Origin: Humulus lupulus | Lineage: Eukaryota; Streptophyta; Magnoliopsida; Rosales; Cannabaceae | Reading direction: 5' to 3' | Assembly (NCBI RefSeq): GCF_963169125.1 | Contig: NC_084799.1 | Location: 63,906,643-63,970,642 of the forward strand | DNA length: 64,000 nucleotides | Shown here: piece after piece, positions 22,916-33,809 of the stretch | Layout of the letters: each line of letters begins with the position of its first letter | Position numbering within the stretch: position 1 is the stretch's first letter | Made by a program: the position numbers and the translations under genes | Notes under the pieces: generated by a model | The model's input: only the letters and a program-made list of their open reading frames with translations | The model's database searches: none | Told to the model about the DNA's origin: nothing

Positions 22916-25900
22916 GTTGACACAGGTAGAAGCTGAGGCTGTCACAGGTCAGCTTTTTAGTGCTGGAACCCCTTATACTATTTTGATTGATTCTGGTGCT
23001 ACACATTCCTTTGTTGCTAGTAGAATTATTGATAAACTGTGTAGACCATTTGATTATTATGCAGTGGGGTTCGAGACCTTATTTTCCACTAGGTTAGTAG
23101 TATCCAGGAGATGGGTCAAAATCATTTCTAGCGACAGAAAAGGGCAGGGAATTGTTAGTTGATTTGATAGAGTTGGTTATGATAGACTTTGACATGATTT
23201 TGGATATGGACTAGCTAGTGAAGTATGGGGAAACCATAGATTTCGAAAGGAAAATGGTAACCTTTGAGCCTGAGGGAGAAGATCCCTTTGTATTTTTTGG
23301 CATTGTGCATGAACCCCGTGTCCCTTTGATATCTGTATTGAGGGCTAGAGATATATTGCAAGATGGTTGCATAGGATTCTTAGCCAGTGTGGTGGAAACC
23401 ACTCAGGTCATGCCAGTGGGACCAGAGGAGACTAGATTAGTCAGTTAGTTTCTGGATGTGTTTCCAGAGGATTCGTCAGGGTTGCCGCCACACAGAGAGA
23501 TAGAATTTATTATTGAACTGGCACCAGGGACAGAGCCAGTGTCTAGGGCACTGTCCAAAATTGCCCCAACAGAATTAAAAGAACTAAAGGTACAACTGTA
23601 AGAGTTGTTAGACTTGGGTTTTATTAGACCTATTTTCTCATAATGGGGTGCACCAGTACTATTTGTGAAAAAGGAGGGACGGTTCTCTAAGGATGTCCAT
23701 TGACTACAAGGAACTGAACAAGTTAACAATTAAGAACAAGTATCCTTTGCCCAGGATAGATGACCTTTTTTATCAGTTGTAGGGTAAGATGGTATTCTCA
23801 AAGACAGATCTTAGACCTAGTTATCATCAGTTGAGGATCAATGAGGGAGATATACCGAAGACTTCCTTTCATATCAAATATGGGCATTATGAGCTTTTAG
23901 TCATGTCATTTGGGTTGACTAATGCCCCAGCTGCTTTTATGGATCTGATGAACATGGTGTTCAAAGATTATCTGGATCGGTTTGTGATAGTCTTTATCGA
24001 TGATATTCTGGTTTATTTTTAATCAGAGTCAGAACATGAGGAGCATCTCACATTGGTACTACAGAGATTGAGGGAACATAGGCTGTTTGCAAAGTTCAAG
24101 AATGTGAGTTCTAGTTAACTCAGGTGACTTTCCTTGGTCATATCGTCATTAGGGATGGGATCAAGGTAGATCCAAGCAAGATTGAGGCAGTCAGAGATTG
24201 TCCAAGGCAAAGGAATGCCTCAGAGATCAGGAGCTTCCTTGGATTGGCAGGTTACTACAGGCGTTTTGTGGAACGGTTCTCAACGATTGCTAATCCATTG
24301 ACTGAACTGACACTCAAGAATCAGAAGTTTGCATGGTCAGATAAGTGTGAGAACGGCTTCCAGAAACTGATGCAACAACTAAATACAACTCCAATTCTGA
24401 GTCTCCCAACAGATCAAGAGAATTTTGTGGTGTACTGTGATGCCTCACAACAGGGTTTGGGTTGTGTTCTTATGCATTTAGGGAATGTGATTTCCTATGC
24501 ATCACGTCAGTTGAAAGAGTTTGAACAGAGATACCCCACTCATGATTTGGAGTTGGCAGTAGTTGTCTTTGCATTAAAGGTATGGAGGCATTACCTTTAT
24601 GGGGAGAAGTGTGAGATATACACTAACCATAAGAGCCTGAAGTACTTCTTTACCCAGAAAAACTTGAACATGAGACAGAGGCGTTGGCTGGAGTTGGTGA
24701 AGGATTACGATTGTGAAATCCTGTATCACCCAGGGAAGGCCAACGTGGTGGAAGATAACTTAAGTCAGAAGGGTCTGGAACAGTTATACAGTGCGAGACA
24801 GATATGTAGGGAGTTGGCAGAAGATATGGATAGAGCTGGAATAGAGTTGACGATTGGCCAGTTGCCCAACATCACGCTACAGTCTACACTGTTGGAGAGT
24901 ATAAAGGAAGGCCGGTTCGGTGATCCACAATTGACAAAGATCAGAGGGGACGTCCTAGCTGGAGTGTCCATGGATTGTACAGTGTCAGATATAGGCGTCC
25001 TGAGGTACAATGGTTGGATCTGTGTTCCGATGGACACTGTTATAAAACAGGAGATTCTGGATGAATCTCATACCATCCCTTACTCTTTCCATCTAGGCAC
25101 CACAAAGATGTATCAGGATGTGAGGTCGCTATATTGTTGGCATGGGATGAAGAGAGATGTGACAGACTATGTGGCTAAGAGCTTGACATGTCAAGAGTTC
25201 AAGGATGAGCAATAGAGACTAGCAGGGTTATTACAGCCTCTGGACATCTCAGAGTGGAAATGGGAGAATATCGTAATGGATTTTGTGGTTGGGTTACCCA
25301 AGACGATGGGTCAATATGATTCAGTGTGGGTTATTATGGATCGATACACCAAATCATCTCACTTCATACGGGTGAGGATGACATATACAGTTGAATAGTA
25401 CACATATCTCTATGTGAGATAGATAGTGCGCCTTCATGGTGCTTTTAGATCGATTGTGTCTGATTGGGACCCCACTTTTACTTCCAAGTTTTGGGGAAGT
25501 TTGCAGAAGGCCATGGGTACACAGTTGAAGTTCAATACTGCCTATCATTATCATAAAGATGGCAATCTGAGAGGATGATACAAATATTAGAGGATATGCT
25601 ATAGGCATGTGTGCTGGACTTTGAAGGATCCTATAGTAAGTATTTGCCTTTGATAGAGTTTTCCTACAATAACTTCTATCAGTCGACCATTGGGCTGGCT
25701 CCTTATGAGATGTTGTATGGTAGGAAATGTAGGTCGCCCATTCATTGGGATGAGACAAGATAAAAGAAATACTTGGGTCCTGAGGCAGTTCAGAGGACCA
25801 ATAAGGCTATTGAGAAGATCATAGCTCGGATGCTCCCTTCTCAAAGCAACCAGAAAAGTTATGCTGATCCAAAATGTAGGAACGTGGAGTTCCAAGTAAG

Positions 25901-26314
25901 AGACTATGTCTTCCTTAGAGTCTCGCCATGGAAAGGGGTGAGGAGATTTGGGAAGAAGAGCAAGCTGAGCCCAGATTCGTAGGACCATTTGAGATCCTGG
26001 AGAGGTTTGGTCAGGTGGCCTATATATTTTCCTTACCTCCGGCAATGTCGGGCGTACACAATGTATTTCAGATTTCATCCCTTAGGAAATATGTATCAAA
26101 CGCGACTCATGTATTAAGTTGCGAGGATCTGGAGCTTCGGGCAAATCTCGCCTATGAAGAACAACCAGTCCAGATACTAGACAAGAATGACAAAGTCCCG
26201 AGGAACAAAACTATACCTTTGGTTAAGGTATTATGGAGGAACAACCAGGTTGAGGAAGCGACCTGAGAGCTGGAGTTAGACATGCAAAATCAGTATCCCA
26301 AGTTGTTTAGGTAA
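22884..26314 (+). pseudogene. Gypsy pol polyprotein (PR-RT-RH-INT), broken
   Basis: In order: [17 protein letters not shown]; protease [13 protein letters not shown] (about 22981); RT with SLRxD-type region near 23690, the FIDDILVY active site (about 23993-24018), [16 protein letters not shown]; RNase H with [12 protein letters not shown] (about 24440) and the HDLELA and NHKSLKYFF motifs (one Asp to Asn change); integrase HHCC finger (about 25060-25200), core with MDRYTKSSHF and SDWDPTF (about 25338-25480), tail to 26314 with [14 protein letters not shown]. Stops include 23157, 23446, 24020, 25213, 25396 and 25420; the integrase E-region is shifted near 25560. Copying by this element would need another element's enzymes. 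Confidence 0.88.
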
Positions 26315-26337
26315 AATTTCGAGGACAAAATTCCTAT

Positions 26338-26350
26338 AAGGAGTAGATAG
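26338..26350 (+). other. Polypurine tract
   Basis: AAGGAGTAGATAG immediately before the 3' LTR start; the intact relative has AAGGAGGGGATAGT at 48210-48223 (minus strand). Confidence 0.7.
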
Positions 26351-27160
26351 TTGTAACATTCCAAATTACCTAATAAGTCTTAGGGCGTTGATTAGGGGGC
26401 TAGGATGGAAAACTATGGAAAACTATGTATTTATGTGATAATTATGTTTATCATTGTATGATTATGTGAGTTATATTATAGTATGACTTGATATGCATGT
26501 TTAGGTATATTAAATATGCTTGTAGGTCTGTTTCTTATTAGAAGGGCAATTTTCGTAATTTGGTCTGTTATGGGTATATTTTGCATATATGTGATATATG
26601 TGTGGGACCACATTATTATGTGGATATATTTGGCTTACTCGGCACGAGGCGATTCTAGGGAGTAAGTTAGCGGGAATGTCACAACAGGATCAATACATGA
26701 CTCAGGGTGAGTCAAGGGGTATTTTGGGTATTTAGTACATTACATAATATTGGGTAATGGGAATGAATAATCGAGGATATATTTGGAGTTAGTGAGACCA
26801 GGACGGAATTCTGGGGATTTTGACCATTTTACCCTCGGGGACGTTTTTGGTACCCCAAACCTTGGGTTTTATTTAAGGTTACTTGAGCCCTAAGTAACCT
26901 GTCATAAACAAAAATACGTTCAAACACTTTTTTTCTCTCCCTCGTTCTCTCACTTGATGTTCGTTAGTGTTTTCGAAGGAAACTCGAGTTTTAGGGCAAG
27001 GATTCAAGCAAGGTTGGAGTAGTCTCAAGATGGGTGACCTACTGGGAAGTTTTTCCCAGGAAGTGTGCGAGTGAGGACAAAACATGCTAGAAAGACTTGT
27101 GTTGGTTTACAAGGCCATTTTTCATTCCAGGAAGTAGCCATAGTGACGTGGGGCATTACA

Positions 27161-27282
27161 AATGGTATCAAAACTTGGACCCAGCCGAAAAGTGTGGCTG
27201 ACGGGGACGTCGGACCCCTAAGAGGGGGTGATTATGACTTTCAGAATCTCATGATTTTCAAGGGGAAAGACCGGGTAAAAGT
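27161..27282 (+). other. Cassandra internal domain 1 with PBS
   Basis: Primer-binding site ATGGTATCAAAACTTGG (from 27162) then GGACGTCGGACCCCTAAG, closing with ACCGGGTAAAAG. No ORF; Cassandra is non-autonomous. Confidence 0.85.
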
Positions 27283-27420
27283 TGTACAATCCCACATCGC
27301 CTTGGGAAGGTTAATTATGATGATTCTAAGACTGTGTAGGTATGGCACTACACAGTTGAAGATGGCTTAAATTGATTTATGGGTACTACCTATGCCAACA
27401 AGATGAATCTTCTTTTCGGT

Positions 27421-27503
27421 AGCCCATCACTTGAGAACACCAAAGTTAAGTGTGTTTGACCTAGAGTAGTCTCATGATGGGTGACCTCTTGGGAAGTTTT
27501 CCC
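27421..27503 (+). ncRNA. 5S rRNA-derived segment in Cassandra LTR 2
   Basis: Matches plant 5S rRNA from the middle to near the 3' end: AAGTTAAGTGTGTTTGACC (box A region, usually AGTTAAGCGTGCTTGGGC), then TAGTCTCATGATGGGTGACC (intermediate element and box C) and TCTTGGGAAGT. The 5' third of the 5S gene is much less similar. In the Cassandra family this segment keeps RNA polymerase III promoter motifs; whether it is transcribed here is not known. Confidence 0.85.
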
Positions 27504-27606
27504 AGAAAGCATGCGACTGAGGACAAAGCACGCTGGAAAGACTCATGTTGGTTTACAGGGCCAGTAGTCATTCTAGGAAGCAGCCATAGTGACGTGGGGT
27601 GTTACA

Positions 27607-27719
27607 AATGGTATCAGTGCCTTGACCCAACTGGAAGTGTGGCCAAGGGGACATTGGACCCCTAAGGGGGGTGACAGTTAGAATCTCGTGATCTGCAGGG
27701 GGAAAGACCCGGTAAAAGC
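27607..27719 (+). other. Cassandra internal domain 2 with PBS
   Basis: ATGGTATCAGTGCCTTGACC at 27608 is the better-preserved primer site, then GGGGACATTGGACCCCTAAG and the closing GGTAAAAGC. About nine bases shorter than internal domain 1. Confidence 0.85.
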
Positions 27720-27857
27720 TGTGCAATCCCACATCGCCTGGGGATGGTCAAGTTTGATGATTCTAAGACTGTGTAGGTATGGGACTACACAGTTGAAGAT
27801 GGCTTAAATGGATTGATGGGTTCTACTTATGCCAACAAGATGCATCTTCTTTTTGGT

Positions 27858-27940
27858 AGCCCATCACTTGAGAACTCCAAAGTTAAGCGTGCTTGACCTG
27901 GAGTAGTCTCATGATGGGTGACGTCCTGGGAAGTTTTCTT
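27858..27940 (+). ncRNA. 5S rRNA-derived segment in Cassandra LTR 3
   Basis: The best-preserved 5S match: AGAACTCCAAAGTTAAGCGT then GCTTGACCTGGAGTAGTC and ATGATGGGTGACGTCCTGGG. Box A and box C are nearly canonical; box C has one C-to-G change (GACGTCC for GACCTCC). Confidence 0.88.
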
Positions 27941-29539
27941 AGGAAACGTGTGAGTGAGGACAAAGCACACTGGAAAGACTCATGTTGGTTTGTAGGGCTA
28001 GTTGTCATTCTAGGAAGCAACCATAGTGACATGGGGCGTTACATTCACTGTGATGCTTGTTATGCTATGTTGCGACCCATGTTCAATGAAAGGAGAGGCT
28101 GGGCCTCTGACTTTGGTGGGTCATGGCTCAAATGCTTGGGGCCATGATACTTAAGGGATTTTTGGGCATTGGGAAGGTTTTGAGCGTGGGAACTACAACC
28201 TAAGGGCTCGGGATCAATCCTACTACTCAGTTTAGTAGGATTCGACATCCCGAAGGCTAGGACTCAATCCAGAAGCCTGTATTTACTCGTTATTGACAGG
28301 ATTCTATACTTGGTTGTGACAAGGTTATCATTAGGGGCTCTGAATCAGGATCTTGCTCGAGGGTCGTTCTTATGTTACTTTACACTCGGACCTAAGGTAA
28401 GAAAACTGTGCCTAATACGTGATGTACATGATTAGGGCTTGGCCTGATTGTTGAATATAGATTTGATTGGGGCTTGGACCCTTGTAAATTTGCTTTATTA
28501 TGATTATGCATGTGATTTTTTATTAAGCATGTTCAATGCTCTGTATCTATATACTTGGTATATGATATATGCCAGTCTACACTATCTGATTGAGAAAGGC
28601 TTGACTTATGAGTCAAGAACGGCAATAGCGGTGAGCACTGGTCGAAAAGCATTGACTTATAAGTCAAGGACGACAATAGCGCGCTGAGCGCTAGTCGATA
28701 TGGTTAACCTAATCAAGAGCCCATCATACGATTGTCCAACCCAATGGTCGTGTAAAACTAAGTGCCAAGTATGCTAGGGCTAGCTCCAAGGCTGGTTACA
28801 CAAAGAATAGGGCAACATGCCCTGGGGTGACTTATTAGTTCTACATCCTAGGGCGCTGAGCCCCAGTATGATTCATTTATTATGTATTTTTGGAAATGGG
28901 CCCTGGTATGATTCATTGATCATTTATCTAGGTCAAATGGCCTCATATGACGATGTAGTCATTTATATGAATGGTACGCATGCATGAGTAGGGTAATTAC
29001 TGCTAGGCATGCTTTGTATGGTTTGGTAACATGTTATTCACTGCTTATGAGCATGTTTAAGTTTGCTGGGCCTTGGCTCACGAATGCTATGTGGTGCAGG
29101 TAAGTGGAAAGGAAAGCTGGACCAGCCATGAGTTGGAGAGCTTAGGTGGCAACGTGTACATATGCGGTCGCTTAACCATCACGGCCAAGGTTTCTCAGAG
29201 GAACTAGGGTTAAACCTTATTTTTGCCGCTTAGGTCAGCGGGTTGTAACTTTTGAGTCATAATTACCCTTTTTATAACTGTAAACAACTTTATAAACTTC
29301 TATTATGGGATCCCATATACAACTTAACGTTTTAACGAAATGACTATTCTTTTTTACTGAAAATTTTAACCCTAATTGTTAATCACGTTTAGTACACATT
29401 TATGGCCAAATGACTTGTTTAGCGAGCCTAACACTATTTAAAATATACAATGTAGCGGTCCTTGAGTAATAGGGAGTTACAATAATGATATTAGGCGAGC
29501 AAACGAGGATGAGGGTGCCTTAAACATCACTGAGCTCCG

Positions 29540-30528
29540 GTAACTTGCCCTTGTGATGTCACCTCATCATCGCCCTCTTCAATAACTCCAGACGCCTCCA
29601 TGGTCTTGGAGGGCTCTTGCGAGAGTCAGCTCTGGAACTTGGTGAGGTAACACCCCCAAAGCTCTGCATCCAGAAATGATAAATCTCCTTCCTGGTTGTA
29701 TGCCCAACACTAGTATAACATCTCCTCCAGGGCGTTCATTGCCTCGATAATGTCCTGCTTTGCCTTCTTGGTATCCTGCTTAGCTTTCTCTTTGACCTTG
29801 GACAATTTCTTTTTTAGCACATAGACTTCCTCAAGTTTCTTGTTGAGACTGTCAACCTCGACCTGCAGTTGGTTTCGACGCTGGCTCATTTTGATGATTT
29901 GTTCCTTGGAGATTCGCTCATTGTCTTGGGATGTTTCCAGAGTGGCACTGGCCTCATCTCTTTGAGCTCGGATCCAGGCTATGTCGCAAATTTGAGCTAA
30001 GAAAGACTACAAAATAAAAATACATAGCAGGATTAGATTGCAAAAAAAAGGAATGTAGCGAGAAAAAGGATAACTCATAGTCAGACTCATTCCCAAGGCT
30101 GACTCCAAGACATCCCCTGGGGAATGCTCCTCTATGGCCCTCAAGTCCTTGATGTTTACTTGGTTGGCATGACCCACCATGTGATTCGCCATGTCCTGAA
30201 GGGGTCCACGAAGTGCTTCCGGGATCCTTGCAACCTCGAGCGGCTTGACTAGAAGCTGAGCAGACTGGCCCTTGCCCTGAATAATTTGAGGAATCGAAGC
30301 AGATTTGCAAGGATGAGGAGGAGGAGCCTCACGAATGGTAATTGTAGTTACCTGATCTAGCAGTTGGTTTTGCTGTTGCAGTTTATGGGTGGAATTAGCA
30401 CCTTTATCCTTTGACGGGGATCTAGTGGCAGCTCCGGCTTTGGAGGTGCTTTTCTTTGATACTCTCGCCTTCTTGACGATGGGTCCAGTTCCAGCCCCAC
30501 TAGATTTGAAGGCGCTCTTCAAGTCCAT
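29540..30528 (-). pseudogene. Tat-element antisense ORF fragment (gypsy-type 'Transposase_28' family, coiled-coil end)
   Basis: Minus-strand ORF from 30528 (MDLKSAFKSSGAGTG) has a basic Ser/Lys/Ala-rich region (~20-50), a Q-rich patch and then ARIPEALRGPLQDMANHMVG. It ends near a probable GT splice site at about 30075. Further left, RRNQLQVEVDSLNKKLEEVY and VKEKAKQDTKKAKQDIIEAM form a long coiled coil with a stop near 29717. This composition matches the extra ORF that Tat-lineage elements carry between pol and the 3' LTR on the opposite strand, and matches 63373-63890 here. Function unknown in the family. It fits the plus-strand integrase remnant at 2319-2697. Confidence 0.65.
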
Positions 30529-30899
30529 ATCTTCGTCTGCAAAAGGGCGAATAGAAGAGTCATATAAAAATGGCGAGCAGAAGAGTTAGATCCAAGAAAT
30601 GATTACTCAGGATAACACAAAGCAAATAATAGAATAGGAATCCTACCCTCCAAACTAGATGAGGAAACTATTATGATCGACTCTGGTTTATGAACCAGAC
30701 TGGGTATAGCCTCTAACTCTTGGATTATCGGAGGAGGGGGAGACTAACAATCTATATTATACAACAAAACAGCCAACGACCTAAACACATACCGGCCAAT
30801 GTCGTCCCAGGCACTTTACCAGGTCCTGGGCTCATGGTCTTCACTGAGCGGATGGATACAGCACCCTAAAAAGGTCTTGCCCTAGTGTCCTGCACTCAG

Positions 30900-31895
30900 C
30901 GTGCTCAAACCGATTCCAGCCCCTTGCCGTTCTCGACCTTCACCGTTCCCAGCCCTCGCTGTTCTCAGCCTTCGTTGTTCTCGGCATTTCCGTTCATTCA
31001 TAAACATACATAATATTCATAGATATTTAAACGCATATTAAACATAAACATTAAGGTCGCGCCCTGCAATACAAACAATGGGGCCACGCCCTGCTCTACA
31101 GGTACAACAGTTTTCTTACCTATCTCCCGAGCTATCTAAATGTCGCGATCTCGAGCACAGTCCTCTAACCCGAGCCTCATTGAAAACCTAGTCACAACGC
31201 ATCTATAATAACCATCCATCAAGTTCTAAACCAATAAATAACTTTTTAATATTAATCTAGCTTCCAGGAACTTGGATTCTACTAATCTGGGTAGTAGGAT
31301 CCTTCCTGAGCAACATTCAAGTTCCCGAGCTAAAAACCTATTTTTTTCCTTTCTTTCCATTTAGGGTTGTGACATGCTCTTGAGGGTCACGTCCCACTAC
31401 TAGACAGAGGGCAAATCCCTCCCTGCTGTAGGATGCAGGCCGCGGCATGCTAGGCCTTGCGTCGCAGCACCTGGGCAATCTCAGGCCTCCCCAAGTCTTT
31501 TGCACACACGGGTCGCGATGCCTGATGAACAGGGCCGCGATGCGAGTCCCAGAAACTAGCCAATTTCTCATGTCTTACCCGAACCTAAACCCATAATTCT
31601 TACCCCAAACACCAGCCAAACTCAAAATTAAGCCTAGAATCCTTATTCACATAACCTAAACATCACAACAAATCCATAAACAACTCCATACACTCATAAA
31701 CACTCAAAATCAAACTTAGAGTTTAACTTTCATGCAATCTTCAATTCACAGCAGAATTAAGTGAAAACAAGATAGATTTAACCCTTACCTATGTGGTATC
31801 TCCTCCCTTGAATTGTTTCCTTTAAGCACAACAAGTATGACTCCACAATTCTTCAACCTAGGATCCTCAAGTTTCTTCAAAAGTCTCCAAGCATC

Positions 31896-31927
<32 letters not shown>

Positions 31928-32552
31928 CCGAGAGGTAGAGTGAGAGACTTAGAGCTGAGGTTTTTTGTTTTGTCTTTTACTTAACTCTGGTATTTTCTCA
32001 AGCCACTCAGCTGCCTAAGCCATGTTTATCCCTAAAATACCCAAAATACCCCTTTAAGCCTATCTAAATCCTCAAGTTCCACCAAGGGCAATTTCGTCAT
32101 ATGCCACATCCCGCTAAGTCCTTGAGTATTCCTATAAATCCCCATTCAATCTCGACATGTCCAAATAATTGTTAATTACTACACGTTACCCGGTAAATCC
32201 TGAACACCAACTGTGTTCCCAAAATACCCTTAGGCTCCTCCTGAGCCGGGTGTTCGACCCCGTTGTGACTATTTAGCGAAACTGCTCCCTAGGACCGTGC
32301 AAATATATCACCACTCACTCATGGTATCAATCACAATACACAAAAATATCACAGTTATGCCCTCAACGGGCTAAAATTACAAATACGCCCCTAATAACCA
32401 GATGGGGCCCACATGCATATTTAATTCACCTAAACATGCACTTATAATCACATAGTCATTAAATTCACATATTAACATAATTAAATCAATTATTGCCCTC
32501 CCGACATGCTAATCAAGGTCTTAAGACTTATTAGCAAATTTAGGACGCTACA
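30900..32552 (-). mobile_element. Ty3/gypsy LTR fragment, minus strand
   Basis: On the minus strand begins TGTAGCGTCCTAAATTTGC at 32552 and runs through the usual LTR text (GGGCCCACATGC block, CT/GA leader, CCTTTTTCTTACC-like block near 31115). The right flank is ATTAG. The left end is not clear: about 30900-30990 is a short repeat of CCGTTCTCGACCTT-like words and no TG end or ATTAG could be found. Probably a truncated or solo LTR that split a Tat gag. Confidence 0.7.
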
Positions 32553-33013
32553 ATTAGCAGGTTGAGTATTTCGCTGAATCCGCTCAGAAGGTATGGATCT
32601 CGGAGTTGCAGTTCTGACATAGCGACTAAGATTGGGACGATTATTCATGTGGGACCTATGGGACCAACTTTTCCTCCTTCTGATGTTAACATCGATTGCA
32701 GGAGGGAGTAATCGAGCCAAGATCTCCTCAACCTGCTTGTTAGTCGTGGCAAGATGGTTCCTTAACTGGACATTTTCCATCTCGATGGTTGTCAATACCT
32801 AGGATGGGGATTTGGTGGACGTGAGGCTGAGCTCCCAGCATCGTATTGGTCCACATGTTGTTTTCTAGGACATTGTGCAGATGAGCCTTCTCCAGTGGGG
32901 ATGGCCACACGGTGAGCCTCCTGATCATCAGGTGGCTCCGTCTCATTTTCACGCATAGATCGGCCGACCACCATGGTGACTATTAGGTGAAACTTGCGTG
33001 GGGAATTAAGCAT
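32553..33013 (-). pseudogene. Tat-lineage gag N-terminus, cut by an LTR
   Basis: Minus-strand reading from 33013: MLNSPRKFHLIVTMVVGRSM, then DDQEAHRVAIPTGE, then in another frame TIEMENVQLRNHLATTNKQV, EEILARLLPPAIDVN and RYVRTATPRSIPSERIQRNT. The second block (ending at 32553) has the ExxxLRxxxxxxNxQ heptad look of Tat gag starts. It lies just inside the 5' LTR and priming site, where gag is expected. A frame change at about 32800 and the LTR insertion at 32552 break it. Confidence 0.6.
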
Positions 33014-33019
33014 AATATT

Positions 33020-33040
33020 CTCTCAATGAAAGCACCAATC
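33020..33040 (-). other. Probable primer-binding site of the Tat element
   Basis: Directly inside the LTR end the minus strand reads ATTGGTGCTTTCATTGAGAG, the usual start of internal sequence after LTRs of this group. The tRNA used was not determined. Confidence 0.55.
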
Positions 33041-33809
33041 TGTTGACGTGGTTTTTCGCCAACAGTGGATTAAGGAATTTGAAAATAGAGATATTAGGCT
33101 TTTGCTAAACCGTAATTGGACAAATAGAAAGTATCAAGAGCACTCACACATTTTTACATGGTTCAGTGGTTAAAATCCACCTAGTCCACGAGTCACTCTT
33201 ATTGATCTGTTTTGTTCTCACCGTGAGATATTTTGTCACAATTTCACCAAAGTTTCAGTATACAAGATGATGATCTCCCTTTCTGTCCATTCTCCCCTGT
33301 ATTTATAGAGAATTCTGCCTAGACAGTTTTGGGTAACCGTGCATAAATATGGTAACATACATTTTTGGGTAACATCGCATTTACATAAATACATTAATGC
33401 CTATTGATTCTATGCCCCCAATATCGGGTAATAAATACAAAATAATATATGAGCATTAATGAGTATATAAGAAATCTCCGAGTATTTTGGGACCCTTCAC
33501 TGTGCGTCATGATCAGACTTCTGTGAGATGAACACTTCCTTCGAGTAGGTTATCGAAGAACTACTCTGAATGGATATGGGTCACACTCAGAATTTCACGA
33601 AGGTGATCTGGTTCTCTCGCATCTCGAACTAAGTTGTTTGCACAAGAGGCGATCTGGAGACTATCTGGTCACTGTAACCTGTCAAGTTTGACTCGAGCTA
33701 CTCACTCCAGAGTTAGCTAGATGTTCTATCTGCACACTTTCTTCATACGTATGTCTGCCAGTTGTACTCCGTACTGAGTAATTCAGCTCATATAATTTGG
33801 GGTACAACA
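33041..33809 (-). mobile_element. 5' LTR of a minus-strand Tat-type element
   Basis: A 769-bp LTR limited by TGTTGACGTGGTTTTTCGCC at left and TTTGGGGTACAACA at right. A TATAAATA box lies on the minus strand at about 33298-33309. The left end is shared with the solo LTR at 2874-4205 (TGTTGAC...GCCAAC). It is followed on the minus strand by PBS and gag remnants. Confidence 0.8.

Larger units (their letters stand above)
27017..28043 (+). mobile_element. Cassandra TRIM array: three LTRs, two internal domains
   Basis: Structure LTR(partial 27017-27160) - internal 27161-27282 - LTR 27283-27606 - internal 27607-27719 - LTR 27720-28043. The two full LTRs are both 324 bp, beginning TGTACAATCCCACATCGCC / TGTGCAATCCCACATCGCC and ending GTTACA. 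Each internal domain begins with a Met-tRNA type primer site (ATGGTATCA...) and ends in a short purine tract (GGGTAAAAG). Each full LTR contains a stretch matching the 3' two-thirds of plant 5S rRNA. This combination defines Cassandra, a small non-coding LTR retrotransposon. The left LTR starts inside its 5S part, so that end was lost. Confidence 0.9.
26352..29481 (+). mobile_element. 3' LTR of the plus-strand gypsy element
   Basis: Begins TGTAACATTCCAAATTACC after the polypurine tract and ends GGGAGTTACA. Without the Cassandra array (27017-28043) it is about 2.1 kb. Its last 560 bp match 10732-11280. It also has palindromic words such as TTGACTTATAAGTCAA (28600-28670). The following five bases (ATAAT) do not match GTTAG before 2698, so no clean target duplication is seen. 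Confidence 0.85.

Noticed and set aside
27421..27940. True 5S rRNA genes
   Set aside because: The first third of 5S and the T-run terminator context are missing and each copy lies in a 324-bp LTR with primer site; it is Cassandra.
30389..30589. 66-aa plus-strand ORF
   Set aside because: Antisense shadow of the Tat extra ORF.
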